Below are positions 12,995-23,865 of a stretch of 64,000 bases of DNA, one piece after another. The stretch comes from Archivesica marissinica (lineage: Eukaryota > Mollusca > Bivalvia > Venerida > Vesicomyidae). Position numbers and translations under genes: made by a program. The notes beneath the pieces are model-generated. The model searched no databases. It saw nothing but the letters and a program-made list of their open reading frames with translations, and had not been told where the DNA came from. The DNA is taken from NCBI GenBank assembly GCA_014843695.1, contig CM026397.1:41911129-41975128 (forward strand). The letters run 5' to 3'. Numbering within the stretch: position 1 is the first letter of the stretch; every line of letters begins with the position of its first letter.

Positions 12995-15957
12995 ATGGCC
13001 AGACCATGTCGATATTGCGGTTCTTTTTATGCTGATGCAAAAGACCTAGCTGACCACGAAAATGCACATCGTACAAGCGTGCTTGGGAGAAGCAACGGAC
13101 ATGTAAGTAACTGTTTATTTTGTAGCATTTAATACGATACCTGCTCTACAGTTAGCTTGACACACGTAAACTATGTAACATCTTTATTGATCTTTTATAT
13201 TGTTCAAATGTGTTGGTTTAAATACCCCATGGAATGACTTCAAGTATTGCAGTTGATGTAATTCTGATAGAACATGTATACATTTTCAGGATCGAGTAGC
13301 AATTAGACATGGCAATATACGGGATAACGAGTCACAGCGACCTGAGGCGTCAACAGATAGTAGAGATAATATGGATGTCGATCAACAGGAACAACCGAGA
13401 CGATCCGTAAGTTGCTTTTATATCACTGTGCGTTTGTTCATAATATTCGTTATTATTAAGAAATAACTTATGCACACATATCTTCAATATGACGTGTACA
13501 ACATTACAATACTATATTTGTCATTTAACGATATGATTGATGTTTGTATTGATAAACTAATGCCACACGTTCCACGCACATCATTGAAACATTGGTGGTA
13601 TACTAAAACATCTCTATTTATTTGGTTACAGGAGACGGGAAGAGATTTCCCATGCGACGCCTGTACCAAACGTTACGCTTCACGTTCAGCATTGATTCGT
13701 CATAAAAACTCGCAGCATACTCAAACACACTTTGTCTGCTCCAAGTGTGAGAAACGTTTTACTCAATTAGATAATAAGAATACGCATGAGAAAACGTGTG
13801 TTGGGGCTGACCACGTCTGTCCTGAATGCAATAAACGATGTTCTACGGCACACGGACTCCGTATACACATTCAGTGGCACGGAAAAGCCCCACTCAAAAA
13901 GGCTAACAAAGTTGTCAAACCTAAAACTCCAAAGAAGGAAACACTGACACCACCAGTTCCAGATGATCAACCGGCTCAATACAGATGCTGACGGTGCACG
14001 GATAAGTTCCATAACCGTCATGACTTGTATTTACACGGAATGACTCACCACTACCAGACTGGTGGTGCTTTGCAAACTCGACCATGGGGAGATAATGAAA
14101 CCACACCGTGGGAAAGAGAGGGTGACGATATCGACGAAGGATTACGGGCAGTATATGAGGCGAACGCTCCGCACATTTTACAACAACATACACCCGGACC
14201 GATTCAATCGATATACAACTTCCCTTTGACTAATGACGTTAGTATTGACCAACTGATGCGCTATACGGTCAACATATACGATCAACAACCCGGGGCATTT
14301 CGGATCAATATCAGCTTCGGAGTCATTCTACAGCACAGGGATTCGGAACAGTATCGTTATTTCGTGCCATATGACAACAGCGGTGTGTTAGAAAGGCCAT
14401 TCTACATTTCGAAGAGGGACGATCTCCGACGACTTCGTCTCCGACTCTCAAACATGGATATTACCAACGAACTATTGAGGATTAGACCGGACACCAAGTG
14501 GATTCCGGTCTTGGTTACGAACGCTCATTTCATTGTCTACAGCACGCAATATCCGTTAGGCAATGGTGGCCTTCCTGACTATCTTCTGCGCAAAGACAGC
14601 TTATATCCGCTGGTTAAGAATCAGCAGACAGGGAAAGTCTACAACGACAACCTCTGCGCCTTTCGATGTCTCGCCTTACACAAGGGTCACGAAATTCGTT
14701 GCGTAGATGTACCGGCCAAGTTGCTGTATCAGCAATGGTTATCTCACACAGAAAGTGAGTTTCAATGTCTCAACTACGAAAACTTCCCAGACTTTGAAAG
14801 GTTTTTCGGCGTGAACCTAGAGGCATACAGTTTAGAGGAAGACGGTTTCGCGCGGACTATATATAAATCCAGAGGTCAGCAGGAAAACACTATGTACGTG
14901 AATGTACATAAGAATCACTTGTCATACATTCGTGATTTCTCATTGTACGCTCAGAAATATCGGTGCAAGACGTGCGACCGCCATTTTAAACATTCGAGAA
15001 ACCTTCATCGTCATCAGCGTGTCTGCGCATCCCAGACCAAGTACGTGTACCCCGGAGGCTTCCACCAACCGCACGACAAATTTTGACATTAATGTGTCGG
15101 ATGGTCAGCGTCAATTCCCGTGGTTCATCTGCTATGACTTTGAAGCGATGTTACATAAAGTGAATGAACGACCTACCGAGATGCTGCAATGGACGCAGAA
15201 ACACCTACCAATTAGCGTTTCCATTTGCAGCAATGTCGAGGGTCATACGGAGCCTATTTGTATAGTGGATGATGACCAAGACCAGCTAGTTCAGCGAATG
15301 GTGTCATCCCTACATAGCACAGCAGAGCGAGTGCATGAACTAGCGGAGGAGACATGAGGGCGGGTGTTGGAGGCCATCAACAAGAAATTAGATGAAGAAC
15401 AGAAAAAGGTGGAGCAAGAGGGCGTGTGTGATGAAGATGATGACCTTGTTGATGATGATAACGATGATGATGATTCTAGAAAGGTTGCTGGTAAAGTCAC
15501 AAAGTTCAACCATCCGTTGACAAGACTGTACGGTCAGATGGAAGGATATATTAAACAAGTACCCGTACTCGGCTTCAACTCGGCCAAGTACGACCTTAAT
15601 CTGGTGAAACGTTGTTTAGCCAAACACCTAAACATGCACGACACAAAAGGAAATTTCGTCATCAAGAAGAACAACAGCTACGCGTGCATCGCAACAGAAG
15701 AATTGAAGTTTCTGGATATGTCCCAGTACCTGGCCGCTGGATCGTCATACGCCGGCTTCTTAAAAGCTTATAAAGTAGGAGAATGCAAGGGATTCTTTCC
15801 GTACAAGTGGTTCGATGACGTCAGCAAGCTAGAAGCGACGTCACTTCCGCCTCACGAGGCTTTCTATAGTTCTTTGAAAGCAACGAACATCACCGAAGAG
15901 GAATATAGTTACTGCCAGAAAGTGTGGATGGACAACAAGATGTCCATTTTATTGTAA
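12995..15957 (+). pseudogene. polB: Polinton type B DNA polymerase, N-terminal zinc fingers and exonuclease only (copy A)
   Basis: Exon 1 (12,995-13,102) encodes a C2H2 finger starting MARPCRYCG; exon 2 (13,290-13,406) is a short linker; exon 3 runs from 13,632. All sites are GT-AG and phase 0. Exon 3 opens with C2H2 fingers, then a Polinton-specific N-terminal domain and a further finger pair near 14,960-15,020. Exonuclease motifs follow: YDFE (15,133), GFNSAKYDLN (15,571) and LDMSQYL (about 15,710). Known role: protein-primed replication of the element. Breaks: TGA at 13,989-13,991 (arginine in copy B), a frame change near 15,055-15,090 shared with copy B, and TGA at 15,355-15,357 (Trp in copy B). 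The frame ends at 15,957 before any palm domain, so the catalytic polymerase half is missing. An aataaa lies at 16,066. Confidence 0.85.
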
Positions 15958-16320
15958 TATTATTTTATTGCAATATCATTTTGTAACATTATGTTATTTA
16001 TTTATTACTGTATTATGTTTTTACTTTACTATTTTATTATGTTATTTTGTATATTGTTTACAAAAATAAAACAATTCTTAATGTGTATTATAATATTTCT
16101 TTCGAAACTGAAATAAAATAATGAAGTTGATTAATTAATATAATTTAAAGGTGATTGTAAATTTCAGGGTAGTGATGGTCAAGAAACTGCAGCGAAGTCC
16201 TTTCAAGCGAGTACAAAACCAGTAGAAAAACCGACAACTCGTTACCACCCGTACGCCAAATGATTGCCAGACTATAGACATAGATCTCTCCCGTTTGAAG
16301 AGTGTTTTCAAAACCAAAAT

Positions 16321-16557
16321 ATGGAATGCGTTATATGTAATAGCGAAAATACGCAATTGCTTAAGGAACATGGATTTATTAGTATAGCTAGAAAGAATGT
16401 TAAATTAGTTAAATGCTTATCGTGCAAACATTTGTTTATTACGATTTCGTCTTATATAGAAACGCCACACACCCGCGATAATGTAGACTGTATATATTAC
16501 TATCACGTATCGAATCGGAGAGAAGCCAACAGATGTTATAACTTTGTATCGCCGTAA
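16321..16557 (+). CDS. small Cys-rich Polinton protein, 78 aa, zinc-ribbon-like
   Basis: I chose the ATG at 16,321 because the upstream ORF extension overlaps the last exon of the preceding gene. Two CxxC pairs (MECVICNS near residue 3 and VKCLSCKHLF near residue 37) suggest a single zinc-ribbon-like fold. The protein ends 4 bp before the next gene, typical of the compact packing in this cluster. Function unknown; the intact frame in otherwise broken surroundings is notable. Confidence 0.55.
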   Translation: MECVICNSENTQLLKEHGFISIARKNVKLVKCLSCKHLFITISSYIETPHTRDNVDCIYYYHVSNRREANRCYNFVSP

Positions 16558-16561
16558 AAAC

Positions 16562-16753
16562 ATGGCGCAACTGACTGTAAAGAACTTTAGATTAATAACT
16601 GAGGACTTTGAAAATGTTTTCTGCGATAGTAAACGGAGAAGTATAACTTGCCTTCTAAGCGAACATGTATCTTTAATTTTGAAACGTACTAAACGAGACA
16701 CCGTGATTATCATTGAAAAAGATAAAAAAAAACGTATTGTATTACCAATATAA
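16562..16753 (+). CDS. small hypothetical Polinton protein, 63 aa
   Basis: An open frame starting MAQLTVKNF, 4 bp after the previous stop, ending KKKRIVLPI. It is Lys/Arg-rich in the second half (KRTKRD, EKDKKKR) and has no cysteine pair or membrane segment. I do not recognise it. Its position between two small zinc-type genes in the same orientation argues for a real gene of the element. Confidence 0.45.
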   Translation: MAQLTVKNFRLITEDFENVFCDSKRRSITCLLSEHVSLILKRTKRDTVIIIEKDKKKRIVLPI

Positions 16754-16818
16754 TTATTTAATTGTATATGCGATTCTAAAATCAGCGTTTCCTTTTTGAA
16801 GTCCTATTTGGAACAAGA

Positions 16819-17004
16819 ATGAAAAAATCATTTATACCTAACACATACTGTATAATTTGTGACAAGTGGTTGACGGCGTATTATTTTGATAGACATATAA
16901 AGAGTGTAATACATAATAAAAAGTGTTTAAAGATACTGCAGCAGTACAGCGTAGATTACGATTCCACCGACATATATCTGACTGAAAAATCCTACAATGA
17001 CTGA
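16819..17004 (+). CDS. small C2H2-type zinc-finger Polinton protein, 61 aa
   Basis: Starts MKKSF and contains CIICDKWLTAYYFDRHI followed by an H five residues on, a C-x2-C-x11-H-x5-H pattern. The last 8 bp overlap the start of the next gene. A paralogue at 48,334 (CRTCNKWMTEF) in the second gene cluster keeps the Cys pair and the KW(M/L)T motif but loses the histidines. Likely nucleic-acid binding; specific role unknown. Confidence 0.6.
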   Translation: MKKSFIPNTYCIICDKWLTAYYFDRHIKSVIHNKKCLKILQQYSVDYDSTDIYLTEKSYND

Positions 17005-17857
17005 AAATCCTGCAATGACTGATGATTCTACTAGGGGTATGGTTAAATATGATTCTACTAGGGGCATGGTTAAATATGAACCTGGTAGTAGTACATTTGG
17101 TACTGAAACTCCTACAATGACCGATGATTCTACAAGGGACATGGTCAGGTATGAACCTGGTAGTAGTACATCTCTCGCCAACAATCCTATGTCTGATGAC
17201 TGTAGTAGCGACATATTCACGTGTAGCGGGGATACTTTAGACGGTATATGTCCAAATGGACACTCAACTGAGGAAAATGTAAATTGTACCTTTTGTTGTC
17301 CGTCAGGTATGAGCCCCATAAAAGGCGATATTTATGATATCGTTAAACTGAAAAACTTTGAGCTGGAAATGAAGATAGAGCGTGATAAGCTGGAGGATCA
17401 TATGATAGCTCCCCAAACCTTAGATTATGATAATAGCTACATGTTTGATTTGGAAAAGGATCCTGTAGCGAAAGAAAAGCCATTGAATGATAACTTTCCA
17501 ACAGAATTGCTAAGCGGGCAGATTACCAATGAGCAACGTGTTTGCAACAATTTCCACGATAGGCAGATGGCATACTTACGCTGTCAAGTATGTAACCCTA
17601 ACGAATATTGGATGTGGTTAGACGACCTCGGAGATGATTACGTTTCGGTATCAAACAATAGCAAGAGAAAGGTCATTACGCAAGAAGTAGACACAGGTTA
17701 TTGTGAAATAGATGAAACCACAATCGCATTATTCAAGGCCTTAGCTCAGAAAGTTCCATTTTATGTATTGCGTGATGTTATGGAACACCGACGTACGCTA
17801 GAAAGTGAGAAGCGCGGTAAGAACATTACGCAGAAAAAGACTATAATTAGGTCTTAA
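16997..17857 (+). CDS. hypothetical Polinton protein, 286 aa, with N-terminal repeats and Cys motifs
   Basis: Begins MTENPAMTDD, overlapping the previous gene by 8 bp. Residues 1-60 hold repeats of MTDDSTR-GMVKY and YEPGSST. A Cys/His cluster follows (ICPNGHS, NCTFCCPSG), then an acidic/helical segment (FELEMKIERDKLEDHM), then FHDRQMAYLRCQVCNPNEYW and a basic tail. The paralogue at 48.6-49.0 kb retains the acidic part and the CNP motif with Y and W residues around it. No known domain recognised; the frame is intact. Confidence 0.55.
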   Translation: MTENPAMTDDSTRGMVKYDSTRGMVKYEPGSSTFGTETPTMTDDSTRDMVRYEPGSSTSLANNPMSDDCSSDIFTCSGDTLDGICPNGHSTEENVNCTFCCPSGMSPIKGDIYDIVKLKNFELEMKIERDKLEDHMIAPQTLDYDNSYMFDLEKDPVAKEKPLNDNFPTELLSGQITNEQRVCNNFHDRQMAYLRCQVCNPNEYWMWLDDLGDDYVSVSNNSKRKVITQEVDTGYCEIDETTIALFKALAQKVPFYVLRDVMEHRRTLESEKRGKNITQKKTIIRS

Positions 17858-17905
17858 TATTTTCGTTATGCTCGTCATTTCTTGTGATACACTCATTCGA
17901 TCAAC

Positions 17906-18238
17906 ATGAATGTTTCGGATAGTATAGCTTTTCAACAAGCTAGTAATAAAATGTTCTTATATTATGAAGATAGATTATCTTCATTTTTAACGTGGCCTAG
18001 ACAGATATCGCCTACAAAAGCGGATTTAGCTAGCGCCGGACTATATTATACGGGTCAGAGTGATCTCGTTAAGTGCTTCATGTGTAATGCGGAGTTATGT
18101 CAGTGGAACTGTACAGATACGGCTATGAAGGAACATCGCAAGTGGTCCCCGCAATGCGTATTCTTGAAAATGATTGGACAGTCATCGTTGGAATATGACA
18201 ATCGACACAGGGATTCACTTTCAATCAACGTTAGCTAG
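17906..18238 (+). CDS. BIR-domain (IAP-like) protein, 110 aa
   Basis: Residues about 20-92 form a classical baculovirus IAP repeat: DRLSSFLTWP at its start, then LASAGLYYTGQSDLVKCFMC, a conserved W, EHRKWSPQC and a final F. The zinc ligands C-x2-C, H and C are all present, as are the central glycine and the aromatic residues. No RING, CARD or second BIR follows within the frame, so this is a single-BIR protein. Family knowledge: BIR proteins bind caspases or their regulators and many dampen apoptosis; some single-BIR proteins act in cell division instead. It sits in the small-gene cluster in the same direction as its neighbours and is unbroken. A host-derived cargo of a virus-like element is the natural reading; activity is inference. 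Confidence 0.85.
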   Translation: MNVSDSIAFQQASNKMFLYYEDRLSSFLTWPRQISPTKADLASAGLYYTGQSDLVKCFMCNAELCQWNCTDTAMKEHRKWSPQCVFLKMIGQSSLEYDNRHRDSLSINVS

Positions 18239-18263
18239 GCGAAACATACAAAACAAAACACAA

Positions 18264-18662
18264 ATGAATGTTAAAGCTGTTTCTTTACTAGAATCCTACT
18301 TTGACTTTCTGTATGCTCGGGAAATATCCAACACGATATATTCGGTGATGAAACGTGAATGTGTGGGATGTCAAGAAGGATATCTATCTCAAAGGGAACA
18401 CTCGTGTTTGTCCGAATCAAAGACTGTGCAATTGGAACTATATTTCGACGAAACAGTGAAATTAATTGACGAACAGGATATACTTCGAGGATGGTACGGA
18501 AATGTGACTTGTTTAGACATTTCGCCGGAACTCATTGCCATGTATAAACTGAAAATTGAGTGTAAAGATTGGCGTGATACTGAAATGAAGACTGGTTTTT
18601 GGAAACGAAAAATGATTCGCATGGCGACTGATATTATTAAGCTAGAGAATAGATTTGTATAA
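18264..18662 (+). CDS. hypothetical Polinton protein, 132 aa, with CxxC...HxC motif
   Basis: I chose the internal ATG at 18,264 (MNVKAVSLLESYFDF) because the longer frame overlaps the BIR gene. A likely zinc site ECVGCQEGYLSQREHSC lies at residues 35-51. The rest is mixed helical with an FDE-VKLIDEQD segment and a basic end (FWKRKMIRMATDIIKL). It follows the BIR gene by 26 bp. I do not recognise a function; the intact frame and gene packing support a real gene. Confidence 0.5.
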   Translation: MNVKAVSLLESYFDFLYAREISNTIYSVMKRECVGCQEGYLSQREHSCLSESKTVQLELYFDETVKLIDEQDILRGWYGNVTCLDISPELIAMYKLKIECKDWRDTEMKTGFWKRKMIRMATDIIKLENRFV

Positions 18663-19339
18663 GGAACCAACACCACCGAAATGTGTTCACGTCTTAACTA
18701 TTAAGTGAATATTATTAACGTTTTGTGTATGTACATATATAATCAGAAGGAAAAACATTGAAAAAGTTAAAAAATAATATGTATATGGGTCATACTCAAA
18801 AATGTCGCAATTCCTGTCCGGGGTGTATTTAACTACCATATGTTAACTTATAGTTAAGAAACCATATAAATTAAGTAAACTAACTATAAAAAATAACATT
18901 TTTGGTAAAACAAATATGTTAGTGGACTTATTTAGTACATTTTTATTTATTATAACAGGAAGAAACATTATTAGATGGTCCCGATGTGCGTGTCCATAAC
19001 CCTTATGTTGACTTTTGACATAGTGATACCAGAAGCTATAGCAATTTATGAAACATTTATGTATGATGCTTAATAAATATATGTTTGCAGATAACATCTA
19101 TATTGTTAATTTTAATTTTATTATTTAACAATTTAGACACTTTAGTTTACTTGTCCATAAAATTGTGTCCTTGCTGTTATCGGTGTAAAAAACATGAAAT
19201 ATTGACTGCTCCCTTGGGATTATAGAAACATCTAGAAGTACTTGCTACTAATTCTACATCCTGTTTCTTCATCACCACCATGTGCTTGCATAGACGTCCA
19301 TGATCCAGCCTTATAATTGCTTTTGAGGTAAGTACACCT

Positions 19340-20150
19340 ATTGTAGTACCTTTTACGCGTGTCCATGCTGTTACCTACTGTTTCAACACAAAACATGTTA
19401 TATTTTAAACATGATTTATTCTACCCATAGAGATTACTAGACAGTTCAAATTCCACTTGATTCCCATTCCAAGGGAGAGTTATTTTTCCATAAAACTAGA
19501 AAGCATGTGAAAATGTCCCTGCTGTTACTGTCCTTGCTGTTACCACCCAAAAAGTAACAGGAGGGACATAGGATAGTAACAGCATGGACATATTAGCAAC
19601 TTAAACGTTTATATTGAGGTTGCAGTGTATCCCAACTTGTAAATAAAAGAAATAAGTGTTACTTTAATGTGTAATGCATACACCAAAAAGGTTCATTTCC
19701 ATTTTATACTACATTCCTTCTACATTACCTGAATTTATCTATAGTGGTAACAGGAGGGACATGAAATAGTAACAGCATGGACAAATTAGCAACGTAAACG
19801 TTTATATATTGAGGTAGTAGTGCATCCCATCTTGTCAATAACAAAATAAGTGTTACTTTATTGCGTAATGCATACACCCAAAACAAATGTTTCCATTTTA
19901 TACTAGATTTGTTTAACTTTTGTTAGAATTTATGTAAAATGGTAACAGTAGGGACATTGAATAGTAACAGCATGGACATATTACCAACTTAAACGTTTAT
20001 ATCGAGGTTGCAGTGTATTCCATCATGGCAATAAAATATAAGTATTACTTGATTGTGTAATGCATACACCAAAATGATTTCTTTTCATGTTATACTAGAT
20101 TGGGTTTACATTTGTTAGACTTTATCTATAGTGGTAACAGGAGGAACATT
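19340..20150 (+). repeat. left subterminal array, ~193-bp units with paired GTAACAG..GGAC motifs
   Basis: Motif starts: 19,361 (inverse form), 19,554 with 19,576, 19,747 with 19,769, 19,942 with 19,964, and 20,134. Partners within a pair are 22 bp apart; successive pairs are 192-195 bp apart. First partners read gtaacaggagggacat or close variants, second partners gtaacagcatggacat. Between the motifs the text is a diverged tandem repeat (for example aaacgtttatat, gcagtgtatccc, ataagtgttactttaatgtg). These look like binding sites for the element's own protein. Confidence 0.85.
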
Positions 20151-23100
20151 TGGGTAGACAGTTGTTTTTGCACTAGGTATGTTTTCACACTAAATGTGAT
20201 TGTACAAACTGCTTCCCTAATAAACGTATAATAAAGAGCACTGTGGAGATTAAACAGCTTTGCAGATGAATTATATACAGTTTGTGTTGCTATTGTTTCA
20301 GATTGAAATGGCTTTGACCCCTGCCGAAAAGCAGAGACGGTATAGGCAAAGAAGGGACGCCGATCTAGCCCGACGTTCGGAATACCTTGAGAAGGAGAAA
20401 AAGAAATATGTAGAAGACAAGAGACAAGGAAAAAGAAAGGCTATTGGTGAAATGTCTACGAGAGATAAACGGGCCCAAAGAAAATGCTGGAGAAAGTGTA
20501 AACAAACTTTTAGAAAGCGAAGAACTGAAATGGCTAAAGTACTCACACCACCTAACACGCCAGTTCAGCCAAACATACCTCCACAACCTAACGCACACTC
20601 TCGATAACTGTCTTACAGTCGAAAGAAGATCAGAAGAGATAAAGGCAAAGTCTACAAGGCCAATGCGACACTACAGTCAAAATTAGAGATATCCGAGAAG
20701 AAGGCAGATATGTACCGCAAGAGGTGGGTGAGAATGAGAGACCAAGGAAAGACGGGTGATACACCTGACACCCCTCGGACAAAAACAAGAAAGCTGCTGC
20801 GGTGCTCAAGTCACTGAGGTCAGTTTTGTCAGGAACCATGCTGAATAAATACAAATTTAAAACATTTGCATTACAACAGCTAGGTATGGGGAGACAGGGG
20901 AATACATACATTCTGAAAGGAACACTGTCAAAACGTCTCACGAAGCATGTCCAGCGATTCTTTGAGAGGGATGATGTCTCCCGCTTAACAACAGGTACTA
21001 AACGTACGCTGACCAAACACAAAGTCAAGAAACAAAAACGTCTGCTTTGCGACACGATGTGGAACCTCCACAAAAAATATGCTTCCGAGAACAGAGGTAA
21101 AATCGGCTATTCCACATTTTGCCGACTGCGTCCTTTTTGGATTGTTCCTCCAACTGAGAATGACAGAGACACGTGCTGTTGCAAGAAGTGTGAGAATGTG
21201 AAATTCCTTGCAGAGGCATTATGCAGTGCAAGCATCATCAAAACAACCCATATGGACGCCCTTGTTGGACAGGTGGTGTGTTCAACAAAGAACAAAGCTT
21301 GTATGTATGGCGAATGTGACACTTGCAGAGAGAAACAAGTTGAAATGGATATTGAAGACCAAAACGAGGACATCAGATGGAAACAACGGAAAACTGTAAA
21401 GGAACAAAGAATCCTAAAGAAAGGTGAAAAAAAGGAAGTCACACTAACCGTGAAAGAAGAGGAAAGCGGAACAGTCAGCGACCTAAGTGACAAGTTCCAT
21501 GATCAGATGTGGATGATCTACAGACGGCACAGCTTTAACATTGACAATCAGTTCAAGAGCTACAGATCTACAAAAGAAAAACTCTCAGAAACAGAATGTT
21601 TCATACATGTCGATTTTGCCGAAAATTATGTAGGGAAGATGCACCAAGAAATCCAAAGTATGCACTTTGGTGCTTCTCAACCACAGATCACACTCCACAC
21701 AGGCTATTACATGGTTGGCGGAAGAGATGGCATGATTTCTTTCAGTGGAGTATCAGATTCTCTGCAGCACGATCCCGCTGGTGTTTGGGCATTTATGACA
21801 CCCATCCTGAAGGAAATCAAAGTTAAGAATCCATCCGTTGATTATGTCCACGTGTTCAGCGATGGCCCAACAACTCAATATCGCCAAAAAGGAAATTTAT
21901 ACCGTCTATCGACAGAGGTATTTGAGCTGGGTTACAAAGGTGCCACATGAACTTCCATGAAGCCGGTCACGGAAAAGGCATTCCGGATGGTATTGGTGGT
22001 ACCTTGAAAAGGGAAGCGGGTCGTCGTGTAAGGCATGGGGCAGACATAATGGATGCAAAGACCTTTGTCAACTCACTGCAGGAAACCAACACAACTGTAA
22101 ATCTTTATATTGTAAAACAAGAAGATATCACTGAAATTGACAAGAAGATCAAGTCGCACAGTCTGAAAACAGTCCCCGGTACAATGAAGTTACATCAGGT
22201 AGTGACAACCTCGCCTGGCCAAATCAGATACCGTGATGTCAGCTGCTCATGCTTAGAAAATACATGTGTCGGTCATACCTTGCAAGAGTTTTCCTTCATT
22301 AGCACTTCGACATCAAGTAGAAACAAACGAAGGTCTACAAACACCACAGAAGGAGCGATAGAGGCGCATCCAATAACAAAGAAGCGAAGGAAAAAGGAGC
22401 AAGATGACGGTGGTTCCGACAAAAAACAGCAGCAGAAAGATGACGAAGAGGTTACGCATGGAGTTAACTACTTCAAAACTTGCCTAGGCACACTTGAAAA
22501 CTGCAAGACGTTTGCGGAACTGCAGGTGGCCTGTGAAAATCTGCCATTGGGAGAAATTGTAGGCGAATCACGATACATCCTTAAGGAAGGTCTGTCCGTC
22601 GAGTACGATGCAATTGACATGTATCCAGGGGATGTACCTGATGACACAAGTCGCTTTCCTGTTTCTGTCAGGGCTGATGGCGACTGTATGCCTGCCACAG
22701 GGAGCGTGTTCGCTTTTGGCAATGACGACTTCCCCGATGAGATACGAACAAGAATTGTAGTAGAGCTGGCACTACACAGGGACTACTACCTCAACGATGA
22801 CAACCTTAGAAAAGGTTTGACAGACCAAAAACGAAATGGCGACACCGCCAAGGCATTTGCTATGTATTCTGATGAATACATAGCAGGTGTACACTTGACA
22901 CCATCCATTATAGAAACGATCTATGAACACGAAGTTTTGAAGATCGTCAAGCCGAGAACATATATGGGTATTTGGCAGCTCTTTGGGTTGTCAAGTGTAT
23001 TGCAAATGCCACTCTATTCTGTTTACCCCAAACTTGGCAACCCAGTGGTCCGAGCCGACCTGCACAGACGCATTCTACCACGAACCGAGAAAAGAAATGA

Positions 23101-23228
23101 TACTGCATATGTATTGTGGACTTCGACAAGAACTGACATGCTACCAACTCAGTGGATCCCGAACCACTTTCTGCCAGTTCTGCAACCGGATTCGAGCACT
23201 TCCATGAGCGATGAACAGACAATGGAGG

Positions 23229-23805
23229 CTCCTGTGGGTGATGGACACGCAGGGGACGATTCTGTGGGTGGTGGACACGCAGGGGATGATTCTGTGGGTG
23301 ATGGACACGCAGGGGACGATTCTGTGGGTGATGGACACGAGGGGACGATTATGTGGGTAGTGGACACGCAGGGGACGATTCTGTGGGTGGTGGACACGCA
23401 GGGGACGATTATGTGGGTGATGGACACGCAGGGGACGATTATGTGGATGATGGACACTCAGGGGACGATTATGTGGGTGATGGACACGCAGGGGACGATT
23501 ATGTGGATGATGGACGATTATGTGGGTGATGGACACGCAGGGTACGATTATGGGGTGATGGACACGCAGGGGACGATTCTGTGGGTGGTGGACACGCAGG
23601 GGACGATTCTGTGGGTGATGGACACGCAGGGGACGATTCTGTGGGTGATGGACACGCAGGGGACGATTACGTGGGTGATGGACACGCAGGGGACGATTCT
23701 GTGGGTGATGGACACGCAGGGGACGATTCTGTGGGTGATGGACACGCAGGGGACGATTCGGTGGGTGATGGACACGCAGGGGACGATTCTGAGCATGATG
23801 GAGGG
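23229..23805 (+). repeat. 30-bp coding minisatellite, decapeptide GDGHAGDDSV
   Basis: About 19 units of 30 bp (gatggacacgcaggggacga plus ttctgtgggt). Read in the OTU frame they give an acidic, His-containing decapeptide. One-base losses (near 23,338) and a shortened unit near 23,508-23,550 move the frame, so the copy reads DTQGTIMWVM in the middle and recovers a different frame later. Confidence 0.85.
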
Positions 23806-23865
23806 TTCTGTGACTGATGGACAGTCATGGGGGGATTCTGTGACAGATGAACAGTCATTGGAAGA

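Larger units (their letters stand above)
9018..16263 (+). pseudogene. first Polinton gene: coiled-coil/Pro-Tyr-rich protein, three exons, broken
   Basis: Exon 1 (9,018-9,720) starts at an ATG after the TATA box and is interrupted by an in-frame TAA at 9,132-9,134. It then reads through a heptad-like helix (NQKLVQKRVEKVVQALKR) and a Thr/Pro/Tyr-rich stretch. Its donor is gatg|gtaaga. Exon 2 (10,036-10,103; acceptor gcttttag, donor ccag|gtaaga) adds a repeated GTHSK motif. Exon 3 (16,168-16,263; acceptor aatttcag) is phase-compatible and ends in TTRYHPYAK plus stop. The second intron is 6 kb and holds a satellite and the polymerase unit. The intronless paralogue at 47,463-48,070 is broken at a similar place by a frameshift. 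I do not recognise the family; linking exon 3 to exons 1-2 is inference from phase and from gene order in the paralogue. Confidence 0.5.
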
